Positions 29,737 through 39,314 of a stretch of 53,910 nt of DNA are shown here, piece by piece. Positions within the stretch are counted from its first letter, which is position 1, and every line of letters starts with the position of its first letter. Position numbers and translations under genes: made by a program. The notes below the pieces were generated by a model. It saw only the letters and a program-made list of their open reading frames with translations, searched no databases and was not told the origin of the DNA. The DNA is from Bradyrhizobium sp. NAS96.2 (GTDB lineage: Bacteria > Pseudomonadota > Alphaproteobacteria > Rhizobiales > Xanthobacteraceae): positions 1 through 53,910 of the forward strand of contig NZ_LGHK01000118.1 of NCBI RefSeq assembly GCF_001908235.1. Direction: 5' to 3'.

Positions 29737-30735
29737 TTAGTCCAGGTGGAACTTCTCGAGCTGCCGGTGCTCGGCCTTGATGTAGCGCACGGTGCCGGTG
29801 ACCGAGCGCATCACGACCGTCTCGGTCTCGATCACGTCCTTCTTGAACTTCACGCCGGTCAGCAGCGAGCCTGTCGTGACGCCGGTGGCGGCGAACAGGC
29901 AGTCGCCCTTGGCCATGTCCTCGATGCCGTAGATCATCTTCGGATCGGTGACACCCATCTTGTGCGCACGCTCGCGCTTCTCCTCGGTGTCGAGGATCAG
30001 GCGGCACTGCATCTGGCCGCCGATGCAGCGCAGTGCGACCGCGGCCAGCACGCCCTCAGGGGCGCCACCGGTGCCGATATACATGTCGACGCCGGTCTCA
30101 TCGGGCTTGGCGCAGTGGATGACGCCGGCGACGTCGCCGTCCGTGATCAGCTGCACGGCAGCGCCGGTCGAGCGCACGCTATTGATGATGTCGGCGTGGC
30201 GCGGACGGTCGAGCACCAGCACGTTGATGGCGGTCGGGTCGACGCCCTTGGCCTTGGCAAGACGGCGGACATTGTCGGCCGGCGGCGCGTCGAGCTCGAT
30301 CACATTCTTGGCGTAGCCCGGGCCGATCGCGATCTTCTGCATGTAGACGTCAGGCGCGTGCAGCAACGTGCCGCCATCGGCCATCGCCATGGTGGCGATC
30401 GAGCCCGGCATGTTCTTGGCGCACAGCGTCGTGCCTTCGAGCGGGTCGACCGCGATATCGACCTTGGGACCGGCATTGAGGCCGACCTTCTCGCCGATGA
30501 ACAGCATCGGCGCCTCGTCGCGCTCGCCCTCGCCGATCACGACCGTTCCCTCGATCGGCAGCTTGTTGAGCTCGCGCCGCATCGCGTCGACCGCGGCCTT
30601 GTCGGCGGCCTTCTCCTGACCGTGGCCGCGCAGCCGCGCGGCCGAAACCGCCGCGCGCTCCGTCACGCGCACGATTTCGAGCGTCAGGATGCGCTCGAGC
30701 AGCATCTGCGGCGGAACGGAAATATGGGTCGACAT
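29737..30735 (-). CDS. glpX: class II fructose-1,6-bisphosphatase GlpX, 332 aa
   Basis: Gluconeogenic and Calvin-cycle phosphatase of the Li-sensitive superfamily. Conserved blocks: GTVVIGEGERDEAPML (metal-binding Glu), DIAVDPLEGTTLCAKNMPGS (Asp ligands) and TGGAPEGVLAAVALRCIGG. ATG 30735 has AAGGAG at ideal spacing. Length is standard. It lies downstream of hom in the same direction with an 80-base gap, an arrangement familiar from other alphaproteobacteria. Confidence 0.95.
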   Translation of the reverse strand: MSTHISVPPQMLLERILTLEIVRVTERAAVSAARLRGHGQEKAADKAAVDAMRRELNKLPIEGTVVIGEGERDEAPMLFIGEKVGLNAGPKVDIAVDPLEGTTLCAKNMPGSIATMAMADGGTLLHAPDVYMQKIAIGPGYAKNVIELDAPPADNVRRLAKAKGVDPTAINVLVLDRPRHADIINSVRSTGAAVQLITDGDVAGVIHCAKPDETGVDMYIGTGGAPEGVLAAVALRCIGGQMQCRLILDTEEKRERAHKMGVTDPKMIYGIEDMAKGDCLFAATGVTTGSLLTGVKFKKDVIETETVVMRSVTGTVRYIKAEHRQLEKFHLD

Positions 30736-30814
30736 CGGCGTACTCCTTAAGCCTCGGGGACAGGCCAGCCTGCCCGCATCAATCGTCTCACGCCCGACCC
30801 GTTCAGGCCATGCG

Positions 30815-32134
30815 TTAGTTTTTCTCGATCCGGATCACCTGCGGCCTGCCGCTGATGACCTTATCGCGCTGCACTGCGGCCAGCGCACGATGCACGGCAT
30901 CCTCGCTGGTCGCATAGGTAATCAGAATGACCGGAACCGGTGAAGGTTTTTTGGCCGCACCGTTCACATCGACGCCATCCGGATGCCGCTGCACGATGGA
31001 TTCCAGAGATATCTTCTGTTCCGCCAGGCGGGTGGCGATTGTTGCGGCAGTGCCTGCAAGATCGCGCGCCATCAGGCGGATATAGTAGCCACCCTCATGG
31101 CGTTCCATCGGCGCCTTGGTGGTGTCGCGCAACCGTTCCACCGGACGCCCGAACGGCTTGGCCCGGATGCCACGGGCGACGTCGGCGATGTCGGCGACCA
31201 CGGCCGAGGCCGTCGCGCCGCCGCCGGCGCCAGGGCCCACCAGCGTGATCGGCGGAATGCCCTCGCCGTCGATTGCGACAGCATTGGTGACGCCCATCAC
31301 CTGCGCGATCGAGGATGATTTCGGCACCATGGTCGGGTGCACGCGCTGCTCAATGCCCTTTGCCGTGCGGACGGCCACGCCGAGCAGCTTGACCCGGTAG
31401 CCGAGTTCCGAAGCGGCCTTGAGATCTTCCGGCGTGATCGAGGAGATGCCTTCGACATAAACAGCGCTTTCCGCGACCTTGGTTCCGAAGGCGAGGCTCG
31501 CCAGGATCGCAAGCTTCTGCGCGGTGTCGTGACCATCGACGTCGAACGACGGATTGGCTTCGGCATAGCCGAGACGCTGGGCGTCCTTCAGGCATTCCTC
31601 GAACGACAACCCCTCCTGCTCCATCCGGGTCAGGATGTAATTGCAGGTGCCGTTCAGGATGCCGTAGACGCGGTTGACGCTGGTTCCGGCGAGGCCCTCG
31701 CGCAGCGTCTTGATCACCGGGATCGCCGCACCGACCGCCGCCTCGAAATTCAGCGCGCCGCCGTGCTTTTCAGCGGCTGCGGCGAGACGCAGTCCATGCT
31801 TGGCGATCAGCGCCTTGTTGGCGGTGACGACCGACTTGCCCGCCTTCAGCGCGGTCTCGATCGCGGACAGCGCGGGATCGCCGGCGCCGCCCATCAGTTC
31901 GACGAAGCAGTCGATGTTGGGATCTTCGGCGAGCGCTTCGGGGCTCTTCGCCCAGGCGATGTCGCGCAGGTCGAGGCCGCGCTTCTTGGCCTTCGAGCGC
32001 GCCGTGACGGCGACGACGCGAACGGGTCGTCCGCTGCGCTCGGCCAGCGCGCGTCCTTGCGTTTCGATGAGGCGGACGACATCGGCACCGACGGTGCCGA
32101 GCCCCGCTATGCCCACGTTCAGGGGTGCGACCAT
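30815..32134 (-). CDS. hom: homoserine dehydrogenase, 439 aa
   Basis: Reduces aspartate 4-semialdehyde to homoserine on the way to threonine and methionine. The N-terminal NAD(P) fold shows GIAGLGTVGADV, and the catalytic region has GILNGTCNYILTRM and GYAEANPSFDVDGHDTAQKL. The C-terminal 85 residues (YYIRLMARDLAGTAATIATR) are an ACT domain, usually giving threonine feedback. Follows the AlaC-like aminotransferase by 38 bases and probably shares its transcript. Confidence 0.95.
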   Translation of the reverse strand: MVAPLNVGIAGLGTVGADVVRLIETQGRALAERSGRPVRVVAVTARSKAKKRGLDLRDIAWAKSPEALAEDPNIDCFVELMGGAGDPALSAIETALKAGKSVVTANKALIAKHGLRLAAAAEKHGGALNFEAAVGAAIPVIKTLREGLAGTSVNRVYGILNGTCNYILTRMEQEGLSFEECLKDAQRLGYAEANPSFDVDGHDTAQKLAILASLAFGTKVAESAVYVEGISSITPEDLKAASELGYRVKLLGVAVRTAKGIEQRVHPTMVPKSSSIAQVMGVTNAVAIDGEGIPPITLVGPGAGGGATASAVVADIADVARGIRAKPFGRPVERLRDTTKAPMERHEGGYYIRLMARDLAGTAATIATRLAEQKISLESIVQRHPDGVDVNGAAKKPSPVPVILITYATSEDAVHRALAAVQRDKVISGRPQVIRIEKN

Positions 32135-32172
32135 GGATTTAAGGGACCTGGAGATTAAGCAACCTGGAAGGA

Positions 32173-33393
32173 TTAGCGTCGGTTGGCGAGAGGAACGACG
32201 TTGTGCAACGTTTCGATGCCGCTTTCAAGGAAGCGGCGCACGCCGCGCGCGGCCTGCCGGATGCGCTGCTCGTTCTCCACCATCGCGATGCGGACATAGC
32301 CCTCGCCGTGCTCGCCGAACGCGACGCCCGGCGACACCACGACGCCGGATTTCTCCACCATCAGGGTTGCGAACTGCATGCTGCCGACGGCCTCGAACTC
32401 CTTGGGCAGCGGCGCCCAGGCGAACATCGAGGCCTGCGGCGGCGGAATGTCCCAGCCGGCGCGGCCAAATGACTCAACCAGCGCATCGCGCCGCTTGCGG
32501 TAGGTGTCGCGCATCTCGCGGATGCAGTCGTCGGGACCGTTCAGCGCCGCGGTCGCCGCCACCTGGACCGGCGTGAAGGCGCCGTAATCGAGATAGGATT
32601 TGACCCGCGCCAGCGCTGCGATGATGCGCTCATTGCCGACCGCAAAGCCCATGCGCCAGCCGGCCATCGAGAACGTCTTCGACATCGAGGTGAATTCGAC
32701 GGTCACGTCGATCGCTCCGGGCACCTGCAGCACCGACGGCGGCGGCTTGTCCTCGTCGAAATAGACTTCGGCGTAGGCGAGATCGGACAGGATGAAGATG
32801 TCGTGCTTCTTCGCGAATGCGACGAGATCCTTGTAGAAGTCGAGGTCGGCGACATAGGCGGTCGGGTTCGACGGATAGCAGACGATCAGCGCGATCGGCT
32901 TCGGGATCGAATGGACGATCGCCCGCTCGACCGCCTCGAAGAATTGCGGCGTCGGCTCCGACGGCACCGAGCGGATCACGCCGCCCGCCATCAGGAAGCC
33001 GAACGCATGGATCGGATAGCTCGGGTTCGGGCACAGCACGACGTCGCCAGGCGCGGTGATCGCCTGTGCAACGTTGGCAAATCCCTCCTTCGAGCCGAGT
33101 GTCGCAACGACCTGGGTATCGGGGTTCAGCTTGACGCCGAAACGGCGCGCGTAATAGGCGGCCTGAGCCTTGCGCAGGCCATTGATGCCGCGCGAGGCCG
33201 AGTAGCGGTCGGTCCGCGGCTTGCCCAGTGTCTCCTTGAGCTTCTCGATGACGTGCGGCGGGGTCGGCAGGTCCGGATTGCCCATGCCCATGTCGATGAT
33301 GTCGGCCCCGGCGTTGCGCGCGGCCGCCTTGGCCTGGTTGACCTTTTCAAAGACGTAAGGCGGCAGACGGCGAATGCGGTAAAAATCTTCCAT
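32173..33393 (-). CDS. class I/II aminotransferase, AlaC/LL-diaminopimelate aminotransferase-like, 406 aa
   Basis: PLP fold-type I enzyme. The start MEDFYRIRRLPPYVFEKVNQ and IIDMGMGNPDLPTPP are close to AlaC-type glutamate-pyruvate aminotransferases; the PLP lysine is in SMSKTFSMAGWRMGF. It may make alanine from pyruvate or act in lysine or methionine-related transamination; databases often name such proteins LL-diaminopimelate aminotransferase. ATG 33393 has AAGGGT upstream. First gene of a probable operon with hom. Confidence 0.88.
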   Translation of the reverse strand: MEDFYRIRRLPPYVFEKVNQAKAAARNAGADIIDMGMGNPDLPTPPHVIEKLKETLGKPRTDRYSASRGINGLRKAQAAYYARRFGVKLNPDTQVVATLGSKEGFANVAQAITAPGDVVLCPNPSYPIHAFGFLMAGGVIRSVPSEPTPQFFEAVERAIVHSIPKPIALIVCYPSNPTAYVADLDFYKDLVAFAKKHDIFILSDLAYAEVYFDEDKPPPSVLQVPGAIDVTVEFTSMSKTFSMAGWRMGFAVGNERIIAALARVKSYLDYGAFTPVQVAATAALNGPDDCIREMRDTYRKRRDALVESFGRAGWDIPPPQASMFAWAPLPKEFEAVGSMQFATLMVEKSGVVVSPGVAFGEHGEGYVRIAMVENEQRIRQAARGVRRFLESGIETLHNVVPLANRR

Positions 33394-33609
33394 GGGACCC
33401 TTGCTCCGACAACCGCGATGCCAGAATCGCGCCCCTTTGGCTTGCTCACGGAAGCCTGCACGGCCTCTTACAGAAATCGCGCTGAATCAATGACTTAGAG
33501 CGAATTCAGGGCACGATCAGGGGGGCTGCGGCCGGATCTGCGGTTGAACTGGGTTTCTTTTAGCACGGACGCCGGGCGGCGCCAGCGCTGATCGGCCGTC
33601 TGACGCGGC

Positions 33610-33885
33610 TCACTTGCCGGCCTGGGCCGACGCCTGGGCCTGGCGTTCGCGTGCGGCAATCAGCTCCTGCTCGATCTTGGCCTGATCGGCCGGCTTGATC
33701 GTCGGATCGGCCCGGTCGGGCGGAAGGTCATGGACCGGGAGGTACCCGTTGGCATCCTTTTGCCGCGCCGGCGCGTCGGCCGGCATTGCCATATCGGCGA
33801 TCGTGCTCGAGCAACCGCCCAGCGCCAGCAATGACGCGAGCAGCACTGCGGCCGCGAGCCCCCTGTTCTTCAGATCGATCGGCAT
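33610..33885 (-). CDS. small lipoprotein, 91 aa
   Basis: ATG 33885 (MPIDLKNRGLAAAVLLASLL) gives a lipoprotein signal with lipobox LGGC. The mature part is short, with a proline/aspartate-rich centre (LPPDRADPTIKPADQ) and a C-terminal alpha-helix rich in Glu, Arg and Gln. An upstream ATG at 33918 would lengthen the n-region. No named family recognised, though such small lipoproteins are conserved in Bradyrhizobium-like genomes. Monocistronic and divergent from phaC. Confidence 0.75.
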   Translation of the reverse strand: MPIDLKNRGLAAAVLLASLLALGGCSSTIADMAMPADAPARQKDANGYLPVHDLPPDRADPTIKPADQAKIEQELIAARERQAQASAQAGK

Positions 33886-34178
33886 GTGCCGAATTGTCCC
33901 CAACAAGCTAGCGCGCACGTCGCACGGTTGCCGACACGGGTCGCACTGGTACGAGCCTTGCAGCGTCCCCGCTGCGTTAATCCTGGCTTTAGTCGTTTCA
34001 AACCATTGTCGCCCGAAACGCTTAAACCGTGAACAGCAAAAGCGACCCCTGAGGCTTCAATATGACGGAACAAAGATTTTTTGTCGCACCGCAACAGAGC
34101 GAAACATCTGATTTTCACTGATTTTCGTTGCCGCACCGCGCGATGACGCCCCCCAAACGACGCGATAGTGTCCCCCAG

Positions 34179-35987
34179 ATGAGCAACGTCAGCACCGACA
34201 CCCAAGCCACCCCGAAATTCAACGCCGAAGCCTTCGCCATGAACATCGCGCGGGCGATGGAGAGCAGCGGCCAGGCGCTGGCAGCCTATCTCAAGCCGCG
34301 CCAGACCGGAGAAGTCCGCGACACGCCGCCGAACGAGCTCGGCGAGGTCATCAAGACCTTCAGCGTGATCGCCGAATACTGGCTGTCCGACAAGGAGCGC
34401 GCCTCCTCGCTGCAAATGCAGCTCGGCAAGGATTACCTCGATCTCTGGGGCTCGGCCGTGCGCCGCATGGCCGGCGAAGCCGATGCCAAGCCCGCGATCG
34501 CGCCGGCCCCGCGCGACAAGCGCTTCCAGGATCCGGAGTGGAAGTCGAATCAGTTCTTCGACTTCATCCTGCAGCTTTATCTGCTGACCGCGAAATGGGC
34601 GCAGCAGCTGGTCCACGACGCCGACGGGATCGATCCGCACACCCGCAAGAAGGCTGAGTTCTACGTCCAGCAGATCAGCAACGCGCTGGCGCCGTCGAAT
34701 TTCGTCTTGACTAATCCGGAAGTGCTGCGCGCCACCGTCGAGACCAACGGCGACAATCTGGTGCGCGGCATGAAGATGCTGGCCGAGGATATCGAGGCCG
34801 GCCACGGCACGCTGCGGATCCGCCAGTCCGATCCGACCAACCTCGAGGTCGGCGTCAACATGGCGACGACGCCGGGCAAGGTGATCTACCAGAACGAGCT
34901 GATGCAGCTGATCCAGTATTCGCCGGCGACCGAGAACGTGCTGCGCACGCCGCTGCTGATCGTGCCGCCCTGGATCAACAAGTTCTACATCCTCGATCTG
35001 CGCCCCGAGAAATCCTATATCAAATGGTGCGTCGACCAGGGCATCACGGTGTTCGTGATCTCCTGGGTCAATCCGGACAAGGAGCTCGGCAAGAAGACCT
35101 GGGCCGACTACATGACCGAGGGCCCGCTCACCGCGATGGATGTGATCGAGAAGGTCACCGGCGAGTTGAAGGTGCACACCGCCGGCTATTGCGTCGGCGG
35201 CACCCTGCTCGCCTCGACGCTCGCCTATCTCGCCGAGAAGCGCCGTCAGCGCGTGACGTCGGCGACGTTCTTTGCCGCGCAGGTCGACTTCACCCACGCC
35301 GGCGACTTGCTGGTGTTCGTCGACGAGGACCAGATCTCGGCGCTGGAACGCGACATGCAGGAATCCGGCGTGCTCGAGGGCAGTAAGATGGCGATGGCCT
35401 TCAACATGCTGCGCTCCAACGACCTGATCTGGTCGTATGTCGTGAACAACTATCTGAAGGGCCAGCCGCCCTCCTCGTTCGACCTGCTGCACTGGAATTC
35501 GGACGCGACGCGGATGCCGTCGTCGAACCACTCCTACTACTTACGCAACTGCTATCTGGAGAACCGGTTGTCGACCGGCACCATGGTGCTCGACAACACG
35601 CTGCTCGATCTGTCGAAGGTGAAGGTTCCGGTCTACAACCTCGCCGCTCGCGAGGATCACATCGCTCCGGCGGAGTCGGTGCTGTACGGTTCGCAGTTCT
35701 TCGGCGGCCCGGTGAAATATGTGCTGTCCGGCTCCGGCCATATCGCCGGCGTGGTCAACCCGCCCGCCTCGAAGAAGTACCAGTACTGGACGAACGACAA
35801 CATCAAGGACATGAAGCTCGCCGACTGGCTGAAGGGCGCCGAGGAGCACAAGGGCTCGTGGTGGCCCGACTGGCGCGGCTGGCTGGAGAGCCATGATCCG
35901 GAGACGGTGCCGGCGCGCATGGTCGGCTCGAACGGGGCGCCCGTGCTCGAGGACGCTCCGGGCAGCTATGTCCGCGTCCGCGCGTAG
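34179..35987 (+). CDS. phaC: class I poly(R)-hydroxyalkanoate synthase, 602 aa
   Basis: Polymerises (R)-3-hydroxyacyl-CoA into storage polyester granules. The N-terminal domain (about 20-240) is the PhaC_N region. The alpha/beta hydrolase domain carries the lipase-like box GYCVGG with nucleophile Cys338, the catalytic Asp in AREDHIAP and His in SGSGHIAGV. The start at ATG 34179 (MSNVSTDTQ) fits relatives best; in-frame TTG 34128 and ATG 34143 are upstream and none has a strong ribosome binding site. The size of about 600 residues is normal for class I. It stands alone, without phaA/phaB or phasin genes nearby. Confidence 0.93.
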   Translation: MSNVSTDTQATPKFNAEAFAMNIARAMESSGQALAAYLKPRQTGEVRDTPPNELGEVIKTFSVIAEYWLSDKERASSLQMQLGKDYLDLWGSAVRRMAGEADAKPAIAPAPRDKRFQDPEWKSNQFFDFILQLYLLTAKWAQQLVHDADGIDPHTRKKAEFYVQQISNALAPSNFVLTNPEVLRATVETNGDNLVRGMKMLAEDIEAGHGTLRIRQSDPTNLEVGVNMATTPGKVIYQNELMQLIQYSPATENVLRTPLLIVPPWINKFYILDLRPEKSYIKWCVDQGITVFVISWVNPDKELGKKTWADYMTEGPLTAMDVIEKVTGELKVHTAGYCVGGTLLASTLAYLAEKRRQRVTSATFFAAQVDFTHAGDLLVFVDEDQISALERDMQESGVLEGSKMAMAFNMLRSNDLIWSYVVNNYLKGQPPSSFDLLHWNSDATRMPSSNHSYYLRNCYLENRLSTGTMVLDNTLLDLSKVKVPVYNLAAREDHIAPAESVLYGSQFFGGPVKYVLSGSGHIAGVVNPPASKKYQYWTNDNIKDMKLADWLKGAEEHKGSWWPDWRGWLESHDPETVPARMVGSNGAPVLEDAPGSYVRVRA

Positions 35988-36040
35988 CGCCGAGTCTTTG
36001 CGTACTGCAAGGCTTCGCGTAGCGCCAGTCTCGTAGCGCC
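35983..36040. repeat. three copies of CGTAGCGCC after phaC
   Basis: CGTAGCGCC occurs at 35983-35991 (including the phaC stop codon), 36018-36026 and 36032-36040, two of them followed by AAGTCTT or GAGTCTT. It looks like a small local duplication of the end of the gene. Confidence 0.7.
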
Positions 36041-36108
36041 AAGTCTTCCGCTCAGCTATAAACAGACGATCCCGGCGGTCGGGAACGAATTCACGTGAGG
36101 GGGAGACG

Positions 36109-36507
36109 ATGACGCGCGAACTGTTCTGGCTGTCGCTGACGGTGATCCTGACCGGGCTGTTGTGGATCCCCTACATCATCAACCGCTGCCAGGTACGCGG
36201 CCTCTCCGGCGCCATGGGCAATCCCTCGCGTGGCGACAAGCCGCATGCTGAATGGGCCAACCGGCTGATGTTCGCGCATGACAATGCTGTCGAGAACCTC
36301 GTGATCTTCGCGCCGCTGGTGCTGATCCTCAACGCGGCCGACTACTCCACCAAATGGACCGTGCTGGCCTGCGCCGTCTATTTCTGGGCCCGCGTCGCCC
36401 ACCTGATCGTCTACACGCTCGGCCTGCCGGTATTCCGCACGCTGGCCTTCACGGTCGGCTTCCTTGCCCAGGCCGTGCTGGCGCTCGCAGTCTTCAAGAT
36501 CCTCTGA
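36109..36507 (+). CDS. MAPEG-family membrane protein, 132 aa
   Basis: Four transmembrane helices. The family pattern is WANRLMFAHDNAVENLVIFA followed by LVLILNAADYSTKW and CAVYFWARVAHLIVYTLGLP, which contains the glutathione-binding Arg/Asn/Tyr positions of MAPEG proteins (microsomal glutathione S-transferase-like). A GAGGGGGAGA ribosome binding site precedes the ATG. Substrate unknown; bacterial members are uncharacterised for the most part. It converges on the methyltransferase gene. Confidence 0.9.
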   Translation: MTRELFWLSLTVILTGLLWIPYIINRCQVRGLSGAMGNPSRGDKPHAEWANRLMFAHDNAVENLVIFAPLVLILNAADYSTKWTVLACAVYFWARVAHLIVYTLGLPVFRTLAFTVGFLAQAVLALAVFKIL

Positions 36508-36557
36508 ACCAGATCTTCCCGCCGGTTGCGGCACCAGCCGCACCGGCGCGGCACCAT

Positions 36558-37166
36558 CTATCCGCCCTTGCGCACGACGATATGCAGCATCGTCGCGGGC
36601 GCCTCGTCAAAACTGTTGATCTCGCTGGTGTCCGACGAGACCTCGGTCCACGTCCCTGAAGAGGCGTAGGTCGCCGCCAGCCAGTCCGCCGCCGGATAAT
36701 TGTAATAGCGGCCGATGCTGTCGCGGCCATCGCCGTGGCCGATCTTGTAGCTCGCGTAGAACACGCCGCCAGCTTTCAGCGCCCGATGGATGCGGCCGAT
36801 TATGCCGGCCAATTCGTCGCGCGGCACATGCAGCAGGCAGGCGCTCGCCCATACACCGTCATAAGCCTCACGATCCTCGAGCTCGTCGAACAGCATCGCC
36901 TCGACGGGGTGATTGATGCGGCGCGCCGCGACCTCGGCCATCTCGGGGGAACCGTCGGTCGCGCGCAGCACGAAGCCTTCGGCGAGCATGACGGCGGCAT
37001 GATTGCCGGCGCCGCAGCCGAGTTCCAGGATCGACCCGCCCGGCGGCAACAGCTTGAGAAAGCCGATCAGCCGGGTGGACGGTGCTTTCGCCCACCCGGC
37101 ATAGGCCTCGGCATTGCGCCGGTAGAATTGCAGCGTGGCGTCGTCCACGATGCGCCCTGCCGTCAA
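36558..37166 (-). CDS. class I SAM-dependent methyltransferase, 202 aa
   Basis: Rossmann-type methyltransferase. Motif I is SILELGCGAGNHAAVMLAEG (around residue 46-64), the acidic residue after beta-2 is in RATDGSPEMAEVA, and the substrate-side loop WASACLLHVPRDELAGII is typical of UbiE/TehB-like enzymes. The target is unknown. Its start overlaps the stop of the type II argC gene as ATGA (37163-37166), so translation is coupled. Confidence 0.88.
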   Translation of the reverse strand: MTAGRIVDDATLQFYRRNAEAYAGWAKAPSTRLIGFLKLLPPGGSILELGCGAGNHAAVMLAEGFVLRATDGSPEMAEVAARRINHPVEAMLFDELEDREAYDGVWASACLLHVPRDELAGIIGRIHRALKAGGVFYASYKIGHGDGRDSIGRYYNYPAADWLAATYASSGTWTEVSSDTSEINSFDEAPATMLHIVVRKGG

Positions 37167-38140
37167 CTATCGGCCAGACCGAGCATCAGCCGCATATTCT
37201 GAACCGCGGCACCCGAGGCGCCCTTGCCCAGATTGTCGAGCCGGGCAACCAGCACCGCCTGGCGATGCTTGTCGCTGGCGAACACATAGAGCTCGAGCTG
37301 GTTGGTCTCGTTGAGCGCTTCCGGCTCGATCTTCCCGCCCGCGGCCGCTTCGTTCTGCAGCGGCATCGCCGAGACGTATTTGCTGCCGGCGTACCACTTC
37401 GCCAGAACAGCCTGCAGATCGGCCCCGGTCGGCTTGCCCGGCAGCGCGTCGAGCTGCAGCGGCACCGAGACCAGCATGCCCTGCCGGTAGTTGCCGACCG
37501 ACGGGATGAAGAGCGGCCGCCGCGTCAGATGCGAATAGAGCTGCATCTCCGGCACGTGCTTGTGCTCGAAGCCGAGGCCGTAGAGATGGAAGGCCGGCGC
37601 CGAGCCGTCCTCGAAGCTCGCGATCATCGACTTGCCGCCGCCCGAATAGCCGCTCACCGCGTTGATGGTGACGGGATAATCGGCGGGCAGCAGGCCGGCA
37701 TCGACGATCGGTCGCAACAGCGCAATCGCGCCGGTCGGATAGCAACCGGGATTGGAGACCTTCGGCGCGGTGCGGATCTTGTCGGCCTGGCCGGGCGCGA
37801 GTTCGGCAAAGCCATAGGCCCAGTCGGGCGCGACCCGATAGGCGGTCGACGCGTCGAGCACCTTCGGCGCTGAATTGCCCATGGTGTCGATCAGCGCAAC
37901 GGTCTCCTTGGCGGCGTCGTCAGGCAGGCAGAGGATCACGAGATCCACCTCCTCCATCAGCGCGCGCTTGGCACCGGCGTCCTTCCGCTTGTCCTCGGCG
38001 ATATGCTTCACCGCGACGTCGCCGATTGAGTGCAGCCGCTCCTGGATGCCGAGACCCGTGGTGCCGGACGCGCCATCGACGAACACGGCCTTGGTCGCAC
38101 CGCTCTTGGTTTTCGGCTGGTGGGTGTCGGTGAGGGTCAT
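37163..38140 (-). CDS. argC: N-acetyl-gamma-glutamyl-phosphate reductase, type II, 325 aa
   Basis: Reduces N-acetylglutamyl phosphate to the semialdehyde in arginine synthesis. The catalytic Cys133 lies in SNPGCYPTGAI and the NADP motif is FVDGASGTTGLGIQERL. The short length and the TTGLGIQERL and ASTAYRVAPDWAYGFAEL motifs are those of the second, shorter AGPR type (ArgC2). Located 124 bases downstream of a complete type I argC in the same orientation, so two isoenzymes are encoded side by side. The start at 38140 has GGAACGTGCC upstream and is reasonable. Confidence 0.9.
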   Translation of the reverse strand: MTLTDTHQPKTKSGATKAVFVDGASGTTGLGIQERLHSIGDVAVKHIAEDKRKDAGAKRALMEEVDLVILCLPDDAAKETVALIDTMGNSAPKVLDASTAYRVAPDWAYGFAELAPGQADKIRTAPKVSNPGCYPTGAIALLRPIVDAGLLPADYPVTINAVSGYSGGGKSMIASFEDGSAPAFHLYGLGFEHKHVPEMQLYSHLTRRPLFIPSVGNYRQGMLVSVPLQLDALPGKPTGADLQAVLAKWYAGSKYVSAMPLQNEAAAGGKIEPEALNETNQLELYVFASDKHRQAVLVARLDNLGKGASGAAVQNMRLMLGLADS

Positions 38141-38264
38141 GGCACGTTCCTTTCGAGCTCGTTCGTTTCGTTTGCTAACACATCTGGCCGCGCTGCGCCG
38201 CCAATCCGAGGATGGGCAATTATCGTTGGATCGAGCGTGTACTCGTCCACGACAAACACCCCCC

Positions 38265-39314
38265 TTATGGAAACAGCGCGATCTGCTCCAGTCCGGTGGT
38301 TTCGGGCAAGCCGAACATCAGATTCATGTTCTGGATCGCCTGTCCGGCCGAGCCCTTCACAAGATTGTCGAGCGTCGAGAGCACGATGGCGCGGTTCTCG
38401 ATCCGGTCGGCGACGACGCCGATCTGGACGTAGTTCGAACCACGCACGTTCTGCGTCTGCGGCAGCACGCCCTTCTTCGTCACATATACGAACGGCTCGT
38501 TGGCGTAGGCCTTTTCCAGCTCGGCGCGCAAATCGTCCGGCGTAGCCCCGTTGAGCTTGACATACGATGTGCAAAACTCCCCTCGCGCCATCGGAATGAG
38601 ATGCGGGGTGAAGTTCACGGTCACGGCCGAGCCCGCGGCTGCGCCGATCTCCTGCTCGATCTCCGCCGAGTGTCGATGGCTTCCGATCGAATAGGGCGAC
38701 AACCCTTCGCCGGCCTCGCTGAACAGCGTGTTCTGTTTCAGTCCGCGTCCGGCGCCGGTGACGCCCGACTTTGCATCGATGATGATGTCGTCGACGTCGA
38801 TCAGCTTTGCCTTCGCCAGCGGAACAAGCGCCAGCAGCACTGCGGTCGGATAGCAGCCGGGACAGGCCACGAGTCGCGCGGCGGTGATCTTCTCCCGGTA
38901 GAGTTCGGTCAGCCCATAGACGGCCTCGCCCTGCAATTCGAACGCCCGGTGTTCATGGCCGTACCACTGCGCGTAGCTGTCCTTGTCGCGCAGCCGGAAA
39001 TCCGCGGACATGTCGAGGATCTTGATTCCGGGATTGGCTTTGAGCACCGCAGCGATGATCTCCTGCGTCGTCCCGTGCGGCAGTCCGCAGAACACGGCAT
39101 CGAGCCGTGTCCAGTCGACCTTTTCCCATTCCACGAGTTTTGGCAGGTCGAGCATGAAGAAGTGAGGAAACACCTCGCTCATCGTCTTGCCGGCATGGGT
39201 GTTGGCGGTAAGCGCGGTGATCTCGGCATTCGGGTGCCGCGCCAACAGGCGCACCGCGTCGGAGCCGGTGTAGCCGGACGCGCCCAAGATGCCGATTTTC
39301 TTCCTCGTCATCAC
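38265..39314 (-). CDS. argC: N-acetyl-gamma-glutamyl-phosphate reductase, type I, 349 aa
   Basis: Full-length classical ArgC. NADP-binding GILGASGYTGSDAVRLL at the N-terminus, active-site Cys154 in CPGCYPTAVLLALVPL, and the substrate-binding block SGVTGAGRGLKQNTLFSE. The start is ATG 39314 (a second ATG follows) and overlaps the stop of the PaiB-like gene as ATGA. Same reaction as the type II enzyme encoded next door; which one serves arginine synthesis is open. Confidence 0.93.
   Translation of the reverse strand: MMTRKKIGILGASGYTGSDAVRLLARHPNAEITALTANTHAGKTMSEVFPHFFMLDLPKLVEWEKVDWTRLDAVFCGLPHGTTQEIIAAVLKANPGIKILDMSADFRLRDKDSYAQWYGHEHRAFELQGEAVYGLTELYREKITAARLVACPGCYPTAVLLALVPLAKAKLIDVDDIIIDAKSGVTGAGRGLKQNTLFSEAGEGLSPYSIGSHRHSAEIEQEIGAAAGSAVTVNFTPHLIPMARGEFCTSYVKLNGATPDDLRAELEKAYANEPFVYVTKKGVLPQTQNVRGSNYVQIGVVADRIENRAIVLSTLDNLVKGSAGQAIQNMNLMFGLPETTGLEQIALFP

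Noticed and set aside
29645..30007. N-terminal extension of the haloacid dehalogenase
   Set aside because: It is antisense-like read-through of glpX coding sequence in another frame; a strong ribosome binding site lies before 29644.
33870..35531. 553-codon minus-strand frame
   Set aside because: It is a shadow of phaC and crosses its promoter region.
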